DNA of 25,938 nucleotides. Origin: an uncultured Bacteroidota bacterium (lineage in GTDB: Bacteria > Bacteroidota > Bacteroidia > Flavobacteriales > Flavobacteriaceae). Within the stretch, counting starts at the first letter, position 1. Each line of letters begins with the position of its first letter. Positions 9,843-16,130 of the stretch are shown here, piece by piece. The notes under the pieces were generated by a model, which made no database searches, was not told the DNA's origin, and saw nothing but the letters and a program-made list of their open reading frames with translations. The position numbers and the translations under genes are program-made. Location of the stretch: the NCBI GenBank assembly GCA_903819815.1, contig CAIJFC010000254.1:1-25938 (forward strand), given 5' to 3'.

Positions 9843-10424
9843 ATGAGTACGTCAATTAATGAAATTAAAGAAAGAAACGCAAGATCATACAAATTGATTT
9901 TGTTGTTTGGAATGGTAAGTATGTTTATGATGTTTGCCGGATTAACAAGCGCATTTGTAGTTAGTAAATCCAGAGCAGATTGGGTAAAAGACTTTCAATT
10001 ACCTAGTGCTTTTTATTTTAGCACAGCAGCAATTCTTTGTTGCAGTATCACTTTTCATTTAGCAAAAAAAGCAATACAAAAAGACAAAAGAAGTGCTACA
10101 ACTTCATTCCTTTTAGCTACTTTTGCGCTTGGAATTGTATTTGTAATTCTTCAATTTGTAGGTTTCCGACAAATTGTAGACAGCGGTTATTTTTTTACGG
10201 GAAGTGCGAGTTCTATAACCACCACTTTTTTGTATATTGTAACCATAGTGCACCTAGCTCACCTTGCCGGAGGGTTAATTTCACTTTTAATTATAATTTA
10301 TAATCATTTTAAACAAAAATACAATTCAACACAAACCCTTGGTATTGAGCTTGGTGCAATGTACTGGCACTTTCTAGATTTCCTTTGGGTATATTTGTTT
10401 TTGTTTTTATATTTCTTTAAATAA
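9843..10424 (+). CDS. Heme-copper oxidase subunit III (short form)
   Basis: This 193-aa inner-membrane protein has about five membrane segments and the fold of cytochrome c/quinol oxidase subunit III. Family-like positions are the N-terminal GMVSMFMMFAGLTSAFVV helix, the HLAHLAGGLISLL segment and the terminal YWHFLDFLWVYLFLF helix, which closely resembles the canonical YWHFVD-W motif of CoxC. It lacks the long loop of the second subunit III downstream. Its ATG lies 2 bp after ctaB, indicating one transcript. Two consecutive subunit III genes are common in Flavobacteriia (from memory). Which oxidase each serves cannot be told here, since subunits I and II are not in the window. Confidence 0.88.
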   Translation: MSTSINEIKERNARSYKLILLFGMVSMFMMFAGLTSAFVVSKSRADWVKDFQLPSAFYFSTAAILCCSITFHLAKKAIQKDKRSATTSFLLATFALGIVFVILQFVGFRQIVDSGYFFTGSASSITTTFLYIVTIVHLAHLAGGLISLLIIIYNHFKQKYNSTQTLGIELGAMYWHFLDFLWVYLFLFLYFFK

Positions 10425-10434
10425 GAAAAATGCT

Positions 10435-10442
10435 TAAATTTG
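10435..10442 (+). promoter_or_regulatory. Possible internal -7 element before second subunit III gene
   Basis: TAAATTTG fits TAnnTTTG and lies 24 nt before the ATG at 10467, just after the previous stop. The -33 position has only a TTTC-like match (10412-10415, 19-nt spacing). It could give extra expression of the two downstream genes, but co-transcription with ctaB is equally possible. Confidence 0.35.
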
Positions 10443-10466
10443 GGAACTTTTTAATGAATAACTAAT

Positions 10467-11495
10467 ATGGGATCGAAAGTTACTACTGTAAATAGTGAAG
10501 AAAATACTTGGGGTGGCGGAAATGAGCCAATGGGAGCAAGTTATGGTAAATTAATGATGTGGTTTTTTATCGTATCTGATGCCTTAACATTCTCCGGTTT
10601 TTTAGCAGCTTATGGTTTTTCAAGATTTAAATTTATTGAAACTTGGCCTTTAGCCGATGAAGTGTTTACTCACTTTCCGTTTTTACATGGAGTTTCTGCA
10701 CCAATGTATTACGTAGCATTGATGACTTTTATTTTAATTTTTTCTTCTGTAACAATGGTGTTAGCCGTTGATGCAGGACACCAACTTAACAAAGCAAAAG
10801 TTACTTTTTATATGTTTCTTACCATTATTGGAGGTCTAATATTCGTAGGCTCACAAGCTTGGGAATGGTCAAACTTTATCAAAGGTGAATATGGAGCAGT
10901 TGAAACAAAAGGAGGAAGTTTACTTCAGTTTGTAGACAATAAAGGTCACCGAGTAAAATTATCTGATTTCGCTGTTTCTCTTCCAAAAGAAAGAGAACAA
11001 TTAACAAGAAATAAAGGCAAATGGTTTATGGAGGAAAGTTCATTGCCAACCTACACTGTTGCTGAGGTTCAAGCAGGTTTCAAAGCGCATCCTGAATTGT
11101 TAATCAGAACAGAGGTTATTTATGAAGACAATGCAGCCTCAAAATCGGATCCGAAAAATAATATTACCTTAAATAAAGTAAAACACAAAACAATACTTAC
11201 AAGAGCAGAATCAGAACATAGATTAGCCAATGCTACTTTAGTAGTTGAAGGGGCTAACCTAATAAGAAACGAATACGGAAGTAAATTATTTGCCGATTTC
11301 TTTTTCTTTATTACAGGATTCCACGGTTTCCATGTATTTTCAGGAGTAATTATTAATATCATTATTTTCTTTAACGTTCTAATTGGAACTTATGAGAAAA
11401 GAAGAAGCTATGAAATGGTAGAAAAAGTAGGATTATATTGGCACTTTGTCGATTTAGTTTGGGTATTCGTATTTACAGTTTTCTATCTTGTTTAA
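10467..11495 (+). CDS. Heme-copper oxidase subunit III (long form with loop insertion)
   Basis: This 342-aa inner-membrane protein is a second subunit III of a terminal oxidase. Membrane segments are seen near residues 27-52, 79-103, 110-130, 273-307 and 321-342. The subunit III core is clear from FFFFITGFHGFHVFSGV and the terminal GLYWHFVDLVWVFVF. Between the third and fourth segments (about 138-272) lies a hydrophilic stretch of some 130 residues. It is rich in Lys and Glu and has no Cys, so it should form a domain outside the membrane. The short paralogue upstream has no such insert. The ATG start is preceded by an A/T-rich leader, and the subunit IV gene follows after 17 bp. Confidence 0.9.
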   Translation: MGSKVTTVNSEENTWGGGNEPMGASYGKLMMWFFIVSDALTFSGFLAAYGFSRFKFIETWPLADEVFTHFPFLHGVSAPMYYVALMTFILIFSSVTMVLAVDAGHQLNKAKVTFYMFLTIIGGLIFVGSQAWEWSNFIKGEYGAVETKGGSLLQFVDNKGHRVKLSDFAVSLPKEREQLTRNKGKWFMEESSLPTYTVAEVQAGFKAHPELLIRTEVIYEDNAASKSDPKNNITLNKVKHKTILTRAESEHRLANATLVVEGANLIRNEYGSKLFADFFFFITGFHGFHVFSGVIINIIIFFNVLIGTYEKRRSYEMVEKVGLYWHFVDLVWVFVFTVFYLV

Positions 11496-11512
11496 TTTTC
11501 AAAAGTTATATT

Positions 11513-11863
11513 ATGTCAGACGTTCACGTTTCTAACACAAAAAGAATTTGGTTTGTTTTCGGATTGTTATCAGTGGTAACCATGGTGGAAGTATTCTTAG
11601 GAATTATAAAACCAGAATCATTGCACCTAACTCAATTTCTAGGAATGAATTTGTTAAATTGGATTTTCTATATCCTTACGATTTTCAAAGCCTATTATAT
11701 TGTTTGGGCATTTATGCACATGGAAGGCGAAAAATCAATACTTAGAAAAGTAGTGGTAGCCCCAGTAATATTCTTGGTACTATACTTATTATTTATTTTA
11801 TTAACAGAAGCCGATTATATTTTTGAAATTTTCAAAAATTCTACAATTAAATGGAATTTTTAA
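11513..11863 (+). CDS. Cytochrome c oxidase subunit IV-family protein
   Basis: This small inner-membrane protein of 116 aa has three predicted membrane segments (VWFGLLSVVTMVEVFLGI-like, LLNWIFYILTIFKAYYIVWAFMHM, and VVVAPVIFLVLYLLFILL). The order and the FKAYYIVWAFMHME motif match the prokaryotic subunit IV (COX4_pro/CyoD-like) family, whose members stabilise the oxidase core. I chose ATG 11513 (MSDVHVSNTKRIW). The open frame reaches back to 11438, but that part overlaps the coding end of the subunit III gene and reads as a shadow of it. The gene is the last of the oxidase block and is followed by a strong terminator. Confidence 0.87.
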   Translation: MSDVHVSNTKRIWFVFGLLSVVTMVEVFLGIIKPESLHLTQFLGMNLLNWIFYILTIFKAYYIVWAFMHMEGEKSILRKVVVAPVIFLVLYLLFILLTEADYIFEIFKNSTIKWNF

Positions 11864-11877
11864 CAACATATTAATTC

Positions 11878-11915
11878 AAAAAAAGGGTACGCATTGCGTA
11901 CCTTTTTTTATTTTT
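11878..11915 (+). terminator. Strong, near-symmetric intrinsic terminator
   Basis: The stem GGTACGC (11886-11892) and GCGTACC (11896-11902) closes a 3-nt ATT loop. A run of A lies on the left and T7 (11903-11909) on the right, so it can stop transcripts from either side. It separates the oxidase structural genes from the Sco/assembly group. Confidence 0.88.
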
Positions 11916-11916
11916 G
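11909..11916 (+). promoter_or_regulatory. Candidate -7 element in the terminator tail
   Basis: TATTTTTG matches TAnnTTTG and overlaps the T-tract of the terminator, 20 nt before the ATG at 11937. No TTTG is found at the usual -33 distance, so support rests on the -7 box and on the need for a new start after the terminator. Confidence 0.35.
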
Positions 11917-11936
11917 TATAAATTATATCTAAAATA

Positions 11937-12578
11937 ATGAAAAAAAATATTGTCCTATTTGTCTTGTTTATCCTGCCTATTGTAGCGTATCTATTTTTCG
12001 CTTCAGGAGTAAATAGTTTTACTACGCTTCCAACAGTAACTGCTAAAATATCTGATTTTGGGAATTGGAAATCATTAAAAGGTAATAAAGTAACCCTGAA
12101 CAATAAAATCACTATTCTTAGTTTTTCAGGAATAGATTTATTAAAAAATAGAGGAAATTATTTCAATCTTAATCAGAAAATTTACCAGCAATATCATGAA
12201 TTCAAAGACTTGCAATTTGTTGTGGTTTGCCCATTAGGAACAGAAAAAGATGCCAAGTATATTGTAGAACAATTTTCAAAGTTTACCGATGTGACTCAAT
12301 GGCAATTCATATTTGCTTCAACCGATCAAATCCAAGAATTTTACAATAATTTGAAATTGCAAAACAAACTAAATTCCGACTTTGGAACTTCGAATGTATT
12401 TATTGTAGACAAAAACAGAAACCTCCGTGGTCGTAAGAAAAAAAGTGAATACAAAGAAGGATACGATACTTCTTCACCAGCTGAATTAGGAAATATCATG
12501 CTAGACGACTTCAAAATTATTCTTTACGAATACAGAGCCGCCTTGAAAAAAAATAAAAACGCGACAAGAAAAATCTAA
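11937..12578 (+). CDS. Sco-like thioredoxin-fold protein lacking copper ligands
   Basis: This is a 213-aa protein anchored by an N-terminal membrane segment (about 4-22), with the rest outside the membrane. The layout follows the Sco/thioredoxin fold: a beta strand at 58-64 (ITILSFSG), a helix, a strand at 92-99 (LQFVVVCP), a QWQFIFASTD segment, and FIVDKNRNLRGR near 155-166. The last matches the FLVDKxGxIRG strand of Sco proteins. The CxxxC copper motif is absent: where it should follow the first strand the sequence reads SGIDLLKNRGNY. The only cysteine is C98, and no histidine stands at the Sco ligand position. The C-terminus is strongly basic. It probably acts in oxidase assembly as a non-copper partner of the true Sco 7 bp downstream. 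That role is inference; the fold call rests on motif reading only. Confidence 0.72.
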   Translation: MKKNIVLFVLFILPIVAYLFFASGVNSFTTLPTVTAKISDFGNWKSLKGNKVTLNNKITILSFSGIDLLKNRGNYFNLNQKIYQQYHEFKDLQFVVVCPLGTEKDAKYIVEQFSKFTDVTQWQFIFASTDQIQEFYNNLKLQNKLNSDFGTSNVFIVDKNRNLRGRKKKSEYKEGYDTSSPAELGNIMLDDFKIILYEYRAALKKNKNATRKI

Positions 12579-12585
12579 TTTCAAA

Positions 12586-13275
12586 ATGATAAAAAATAAA
12601 TCATATATCGGAATCTTCTTTGTTATTTTAGTTTTTGGAATCTTTGCAGTTCCTAGAATTATCGAGAGAATAAAAAACGGCGAAGTAGTTAAAGGCGATC
12701 GTTTGGATAACGTTTCCAATCATTCTTCAGGTGAATCCTCCAAATTAGTAACTATTGGTCCAGCGCCAAAATTTGAACTTACCAATCAAAATAACCAGCT
12801 TATTTCCAATAAAACCTATGCAGGAAAAGTATATGTATTAGAATTTTTCTTTTCTACTTGTCCGTCAATTTGCCCAATAATGAATTTGAATATGATGACC
12901 ATTCAAAATACCTATTTTGGAAATCCTAATTTTGCAATCGCTTCAATCACCATCAATCCCGAAAATGATACCCCAGAAGTGCTAAAAGAACATGCCGCAA
13001 AACTAGGCGTAAAATCTGCCAACTGGCATTTTCTAACCGGCGATAAAACAAAAATTTTCGATTTAGCAAATAAAGGCTTCAATGTTTATGTAGGACAAAA
13101 TTCGAAAGTGAATGGTGGTTTCGAACATTCAGGATTATTTGCATTAATAGATAAAAATGGCGATATTCGTTGTCGAAAAGACAACTTCGGAAATCCAATT
13201 CTTTACTATGATGGATTAGAAAAAGAAGGCGTTAGAACCTTACAACAAGACATAGCAATTTTATTAAAAGAGTAA
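12586..13275 (+). CDS. Sco/SenC-family copper chaperone for cytochrome oxidase
   Basis: Sco proteins deliver copper to, or reduce, the CuA site of oxidase subunit II in the periplasm. This 229-aa protein has an N-terminal membrane anchor (about 6-22) and a thioredoxin-fold domain from about residue 60. The ligands are present: C92 and C96 in the FSTCPSICP motif and H181 in GGFEHSGLFALIDKNG. INPENDTPEVLKEHAAKLG is the usual helix region. The gene sits 7 bp after the ligand-less Sco-like gene and 2 bp before the DUF420 gene, so these are co-transcribed. Subunit II is not in the window. Confidence 0.93.
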   Translation: MIKNKSYIGIFFVILVFGIFAVPRIIERIKNGEVVKGDRLDNVSNHSSGESSKLVTIGPAPKFELTNQNNQLISNKTYAGKVYVLEFFFSTCPSICPIMNLNMMTIQNTYFGNPNFAIASITINPENDTPEVLKEHAAKLGVKSANWHFLTGDKTKIFDLANKGFNVYVGQNSKVNGGFEHSGLFALIDKNGDIRCRKDNFGNPILYYDGLEKEGVRTLQQDIAILLKE

Positions 13276-13277
13276 TT

Positions 13278-13820
13278 ATGGAAACGAATAACATTGAAAA
13301 AAAATACAACAACTGGATTATCGCTTTATCAGTAATAATTCCCGTTGCCGTTGCAGTTCTATTTAAAATAAAACTTAAGGATTTAGGATTCAACGTGTCT
13401 CCAATGCCAATGTTACCTCCAATTTATGCGACTATAAACGGAATTACAGCTGTTTTGTTAGTTACTGCAGTAATGGCAATCAAAAATGGCAATCGTAAAC
13501 TACATGAGCTGTTAATGAAAATTGCAATTGGGTGTTCACTGGTGTTCCTAGTTTTATATATTGTGTATCACATGACCACCGATTCTACTCCTTTTGGAGG
13601 AACAGGAGCTTTAAAATATGTTTATTTTTTCATTTTAATTTCTCACATTACGCTTTCTATTGCTACAATTCCACTAGTTTTAATAACGTATGTTCGTGCC
13701 TTAGCAGAAAAATTTGATAAGCATAAAAAAATTGCAAAAATCACTTTTCCAATCTGGCTTTATGTTGCTGTAACCGGAGTTTTAGTGTACCTGATGATCT
13801 CTCCATATTATGTTAATTAA
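13278..13820 (+). CDS. DUF420 membrane protein (CtaM-type oxidase assembly factor)
   Basis: This 180-aa inner-membrane protein has about five membrane segments. DUF420 proteins include Bacillus CtaM (YozB), needed to make an active aa3-type oxidase. Conserved histidines are visible at H76 (KLHELLMK), H98 (YIVYHMTTD), H123 (ISHITLS) and H149 (FDKHKKIAK), with MPMLPPIYATINGI near residues 43-56. The histidines suggest metal or heme contact. Position between sco and the small CAMC protein supports an assembly role. The gene starts 2 bp after sco, and its end overlaps the next gene by 11 bp, so all appear to be one operon. Confidence 0.88.
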   Translation: METNNIEKKYNNWIIALSVIIPVAVAVLFKIKLKDLGFNVSPMPMLPPIYATINGITAVLLVTAVMAIKNGNRKLHELLMKIAIGCSLVFLVLYIVYHMTTDSTPFGGTGALKYVYFFILISHITLSIATIPLVLITYVRALAEKFDKHKKIAKITFPIWLYVAVTGVLVYLMISPYYVN

Positions 13821-14082
13821 AGTCGAAAGTCAAAAGTCGAAAGTCAAAAGTCAGCGGAAAACAACTACTTCTGTTCTTGTATTTCTGGCTTCCATTTTCT
13901 TTTCTATAACTACAAATGCCCAATGTGCTATGTGTAGAGCAGCCCTTGAAAGCGAAGGAAATACTGCCAAAGCCAAAGGAATTAACGACGGAATTGTGTA
14001 TCTAATGGTAATTCCCTACATCTTAGTAGGCTTGGTTTTCTTCGCCGTTTTCAAAATGTACCAAAAGAAAATCAAAGCGTAG
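13810..14082 (+). CDS. Small CAMC membrane protein with repeat-encoded N-terminus
   Basis: This 90-aa protein was not assigned to a named family. After a positively charged N-terminus comes a signal-peptide core (SVLVFLASIFFSITTNA) with a likely cut before QCAMCRAALES. That leaves a CxxC pair at the very start of the mature protein. A membrane helix follows (about 65-83, VYLMVIPYILVGLVFFAVF) and then a basic tail. Residues 4-15 (KVESQKSKVKSQ) are the translation of five heptamer repeats (13819-13853). The ATG overlaps the DUF420 stop by 11 bp, and no good start exists between the repeats and the hydrophobic core. Its place after sco and DUF420 suggests a redox or copper role in oxidase assembly, which is inference. 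From memory, similar CAMC-type small proteins occur in other Bacteroidota. Confidence 0.75.
   Translation: MLIKVESQKSKVKSQRKTTTSVLVFLASIFFSITTNAQCAMCRAALESEGNTAKAKGINDGIVYLMVIPYILVGLVFFAVFKMYQKKIKA
13819..13853 (+). repeat. Five tandem heptamers AAAGTC(G/A)
   Basis: Units AAAGTCG, AAAGTCA, AAAGTCG, AAAGTCA, AAAGTCA are followed by G. They begin at the last two bases of the DUF420 stop and run within the start of the small CAMC gene. Such GTC-AAA heptamers are, from memory, a familiar intergenic repeat in Bacteroidota, but here they are inside a coding start. Because the unit is 7 nt, copy-number change would shift the reading frame. Confidence 0.9.
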
Positions 14083-14083
14083 T

Positions 14084-14188
14084 TTTTAAGGAGCGAATTG
14101 CCCGTCTGTTTCAGGAGATGCAATTCCCGCTTTCCATTTCAATCCACGCGAAAAAGCGTGGGATTTCAATTGCAATCGGGGCTAGGAA
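14084..14188 (+). repeat. Dispersed hairpin repeat, copy A
   Basis: The element begins right after the CAMC gene's stop with TTTTAAGGAGC and ends with TCGGGGCTAGGAA. It carries CCACGC (14144-14149), a GAAAAA loop and GCGTGG (14156-14161). It is the reverse complement of the element at 21521-21597 over most of its length and differs by a roughly 30-nt insert before the hairpin. It resembles the GGAGC...GGGGCTAAA repeat family seen in many Flavobacterium genomes (recalled, not searched). Confidence 0.8.
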
Positions 14189-14561
14189 TTAGTTGATTTG
14201 GTTATTTGTTAATTCGGGTATTTGAAAATCCTTCTAGATTTTTCATTTAAATTCTGAAACATAGGCGTCTTTGCGGTTTAAAAAAGAAAACAGATAATAG
14301 ACCAATAGATAAAAGAGGCAAGACAAAAAATTTGTGCTAATTTGTGAAATTCGTGGCTAAATGATTTTCTGAGTTGAGAACGAAAGTTACCTGTTTTGTC
14401 AATCTGAATTTATTTCAGATTCTTTTTTAATAACAATTTTCATTTACATACTAAACCAGTTAGGCATGATAGGAATAATTTGATTCTGAATTTTTATTAT
14501 AAAATCCTTTTGTTTCTTTTCCCTTTAAAAAAATTCTTTTGTTTCTTTTGTGGTGAAAAAA
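14189..14561. other. Gene-free region with repeat-like fragments
   Basis: No plausible gene was seen in this stretch. It holds a GGCGTCTTTGCGGTTTAAAA segment (14264-14283) and a TTTGTG/TTCGTGGCTAA segment (14331-14360). There is also a direct repeat of CTTTTGTTTCTTTT (14507-14520 and 14536-14549). All resemble low-conservation repeats found between genes in Flavobacterium (recollection). A terminator lies at 14401-14428. The end abuts the DUF4403 stop codon. Confidence 0.6.
14401..14428 (+). terminator. Intrinsic terminator, plus strand
   Basis: AATCTGAA (14401-14408) pairs with TTCAGATT (14414-14421) over a 5-nt loop, followed by C and T6 (14423-14428). It lies about 320 nt past the CAMC gene and would end the Sco-DUF420-CAMC transcript. 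On the minus strand there is no T-run. Confidence 0.75.
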
Positions 14562-15956
14562 TTACTTCAAACCATCAACAGCAACTTTAACATTTCCATT
14601 TACTTTTATAAAAGCAATAATAGCCTTGTTCGTCAATTGGATTTTTTGGAAGTCAACAGCATCAATTTTACCGTTAATCACGATTCCCGGCATCGGAGAA
14701 TAATTCTTTAAATAATTCATCATGCTTTTCTTTCCGTCCTCTAAATTCGACTGAATGGAGTAACGACAACTTGCTTGAATTTTTTTCAATATCAACCCTT
14801 GTGCCAACCAATTCGCAGTTTTCATTAATTTACTTTTAGTGTCTAAAACGTAATCCAATTCATCAAAATAAATTTCTTTCGTCGATTCATTATATTTTGG
14901 AACTCCCGCTAAATAAACCGTTCCGTTAATGCTTCCTAACATTTCTAAAGCGATAACCATCTTTCCATTTTTGTGCCAAACAGCTACATTTTGAACCGTT
15001 ACTTTTTTACTTCCAGAACCGTATTCTTGACCAGCAAAATTTTTAGTGATTATTTTCGACGCATCTTGGTAACTAGAAACCGCAACAATATAGGCAGAAA
15101 TAGCATCCGGCATTTGAGTCACCGATTTTAAAACTATTTTATTTTTGTCATATTTAGTCAATGGCTTTTGTCCTATTAAAGTCTCCATATTGCATTTCAA
15201 TCCCATGGCTAACGAAATATTGTCTTTTACAAATCGAGCATCTGTGGCGTACAATTCGATTGGAACAATTCGCAACCAACTCTCAAATGCTTCATTCATT
15301 TGAAATGGCGTACATATTTTTTCTAATGCCTCAAGAACATTTGGTTTAAAGTCCATTGAACTTTCAATTGCTTCATCAATAGTCCGCTCAATTTTCGATT
15401 TAAATAATTTTATCGTTGGATTAATAACATAAGTAATTGGAATCGATTTCCCCATTACTTCAATAGTCGGGCTTTCATTCCAATCCAAAGATTTAAACTC
15501 GGTTTTGGTGCTCAACTTCCAATTGGATAATTTCACGTCACTCAATAAAGTGATATTTCCGTTTAAATTAAATTCTTGAGTACTGTACAATGCAATTCCT
15601 AATTTGTCAGTACCAATTCGGTATTTAATGGCCGCTTTTAAAGGTAAAACAGTTTTAATTTTTCCGTCTAAATTGGTAATTGAAATGGGAGCCAACTTCC
15701 AAATCTTTATTTCAATATCGTCGTCTTCAATTTTAGTATCTTCATAAATCAGCCCATTCATTAATTTATTCGTTTGATTTTCAATGTCTTTTAGCTTAAT
15801 GTCAATGGGAATACTTATAAAAGAAGGCGTATTGTCGTAAACTAAAGGCAAGGCATCGTCCGGCTCCGGTTTTAACGCAGTAATTTTTGAAGTAGTAGCG
15901 CAACTGTAAAAAAGAGTTAGTACAAAAAGAAGACTGATTTTCGAAATTGTTCTCAA
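14562..15956 (-). CDS. DUF4403-family lipoprotein
   Basis: This 464-aa exported protein of unknown function matches, by recall, the DUF4403 family common in Bacteroidota. The N-terminus is a lipoprotein signal (SLLFVLTLFYSCATTS), with C19 as the likely lipidated residue. The rest is beta-rich, with repeating strand patterns such as IPIDIKLKDIENQTNKLMNG near the start, a feature seen in lipid-binding (SMP/BPI-like) folds. That comparison is inference. The start codon is TTG at 15956; the frame is closed by a stop three codons further upstream and no ATG fits. It is a lone gene, divergent from tolC. Downstream there is only the repeat-rich region. Confidence 0.8.
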   Translation of the reverse strand: MRTISKISLLFVLTLFYSCATTSKITALKPEPDDALPLVYDNTPSFISIPIDIKLKDIENQTNKLMNGLIYEDTKIEDDDIEIKIWKLAPISITNLDGKIKTVLPLKAAIKYRIGTDKLGIALYSTQEFNLNGNITLLSDVKLSNWKLSTKTEFKSLDWNESPTIEVMGKSIPITYVINPTIKLFKSKIERTIDEAIESSMDFKPNVLEALEKICTPFQMNEAFESWLRIVPIELYATDARFVKDNISLAMGLKCNMETLIGQKPLTKYDKNKIVLKSVTQMPDAISAYIVAVSSYQDASKIITKNFAGQEYGSGSKKVTVQNVAVWHKNGKMVIALEMLGSINGTVYLAGVPKYNESTKEIYFDELDYVLDTKSKLMKTANWLAQGLILKKIQASCRYSIQSNLEDGKKSMMNYLKNYSPMPGIVINGKIDAVDFQKIQLTNKAIIAFIKVNGNVKVAVDGLK

Positions 15957-15981
15957 AAGGAATTAGTTTTTAATTTAAGAG

Positions 15982-15989
15982 CAAAAATA
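15982..15989 (-). promoter_or_regulatory. Candidate -7 element for the DUF4403 gene
   Basis: Read on the minus strand, TATTTTTG matches TAnnTTTG and lies 25 nt before the TTG start at 15956. A TTTTG occurs 14 nt further upstream, too close for the usual 19-20 nt spacing, so the -33 part is unconvincing. Confidence 0.4.
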
Positions 15990-16063
15990 ATTTTTATTTT
16001 CATCAAAAACTAAAATCTCAGTAACATAAATCTTAATAATTCGTTTAATAAGATTAAGTTAAA

Positions 16064-16096
16064 TTTAGTATAAATTGCTAAAAAAAGTTAATTTTG
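16064..16096 (+). promoter_or_regulatory. Candidate promoter for tolC-adaptor operon
   Basis: TAATTTTG (16089-16096) matches TAnnTTTG. TTTA at 16064-16067, 21 nt upstream, is a weak -33 match. Transcription would begin near 16102, giving a leader of about 29 nt before the ATG at 16131. Confidence 0.5.
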
Positions 16097-16130
16097 CAGT
16101 TGTATCCATCGATTTAGAAATTTGTATCTT

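Noticed and set aside
11438..11512. N-terminal extension of the subunit IV gene
   Set aside because: It overlaps the end of the subunit III gene in another frame; the family N-terminus begins at ATG 11513.
13819..13853. CRISPR array
   Set aside because: The units are 7 nt in direct tandem with no spacers, and no cas genes are present.
15161..15349. 62-residue plus-strand frame inside the DUF4403 gene
   Set aside because: It is antisense to a clear lipoprotein gene and has no recognisable features.
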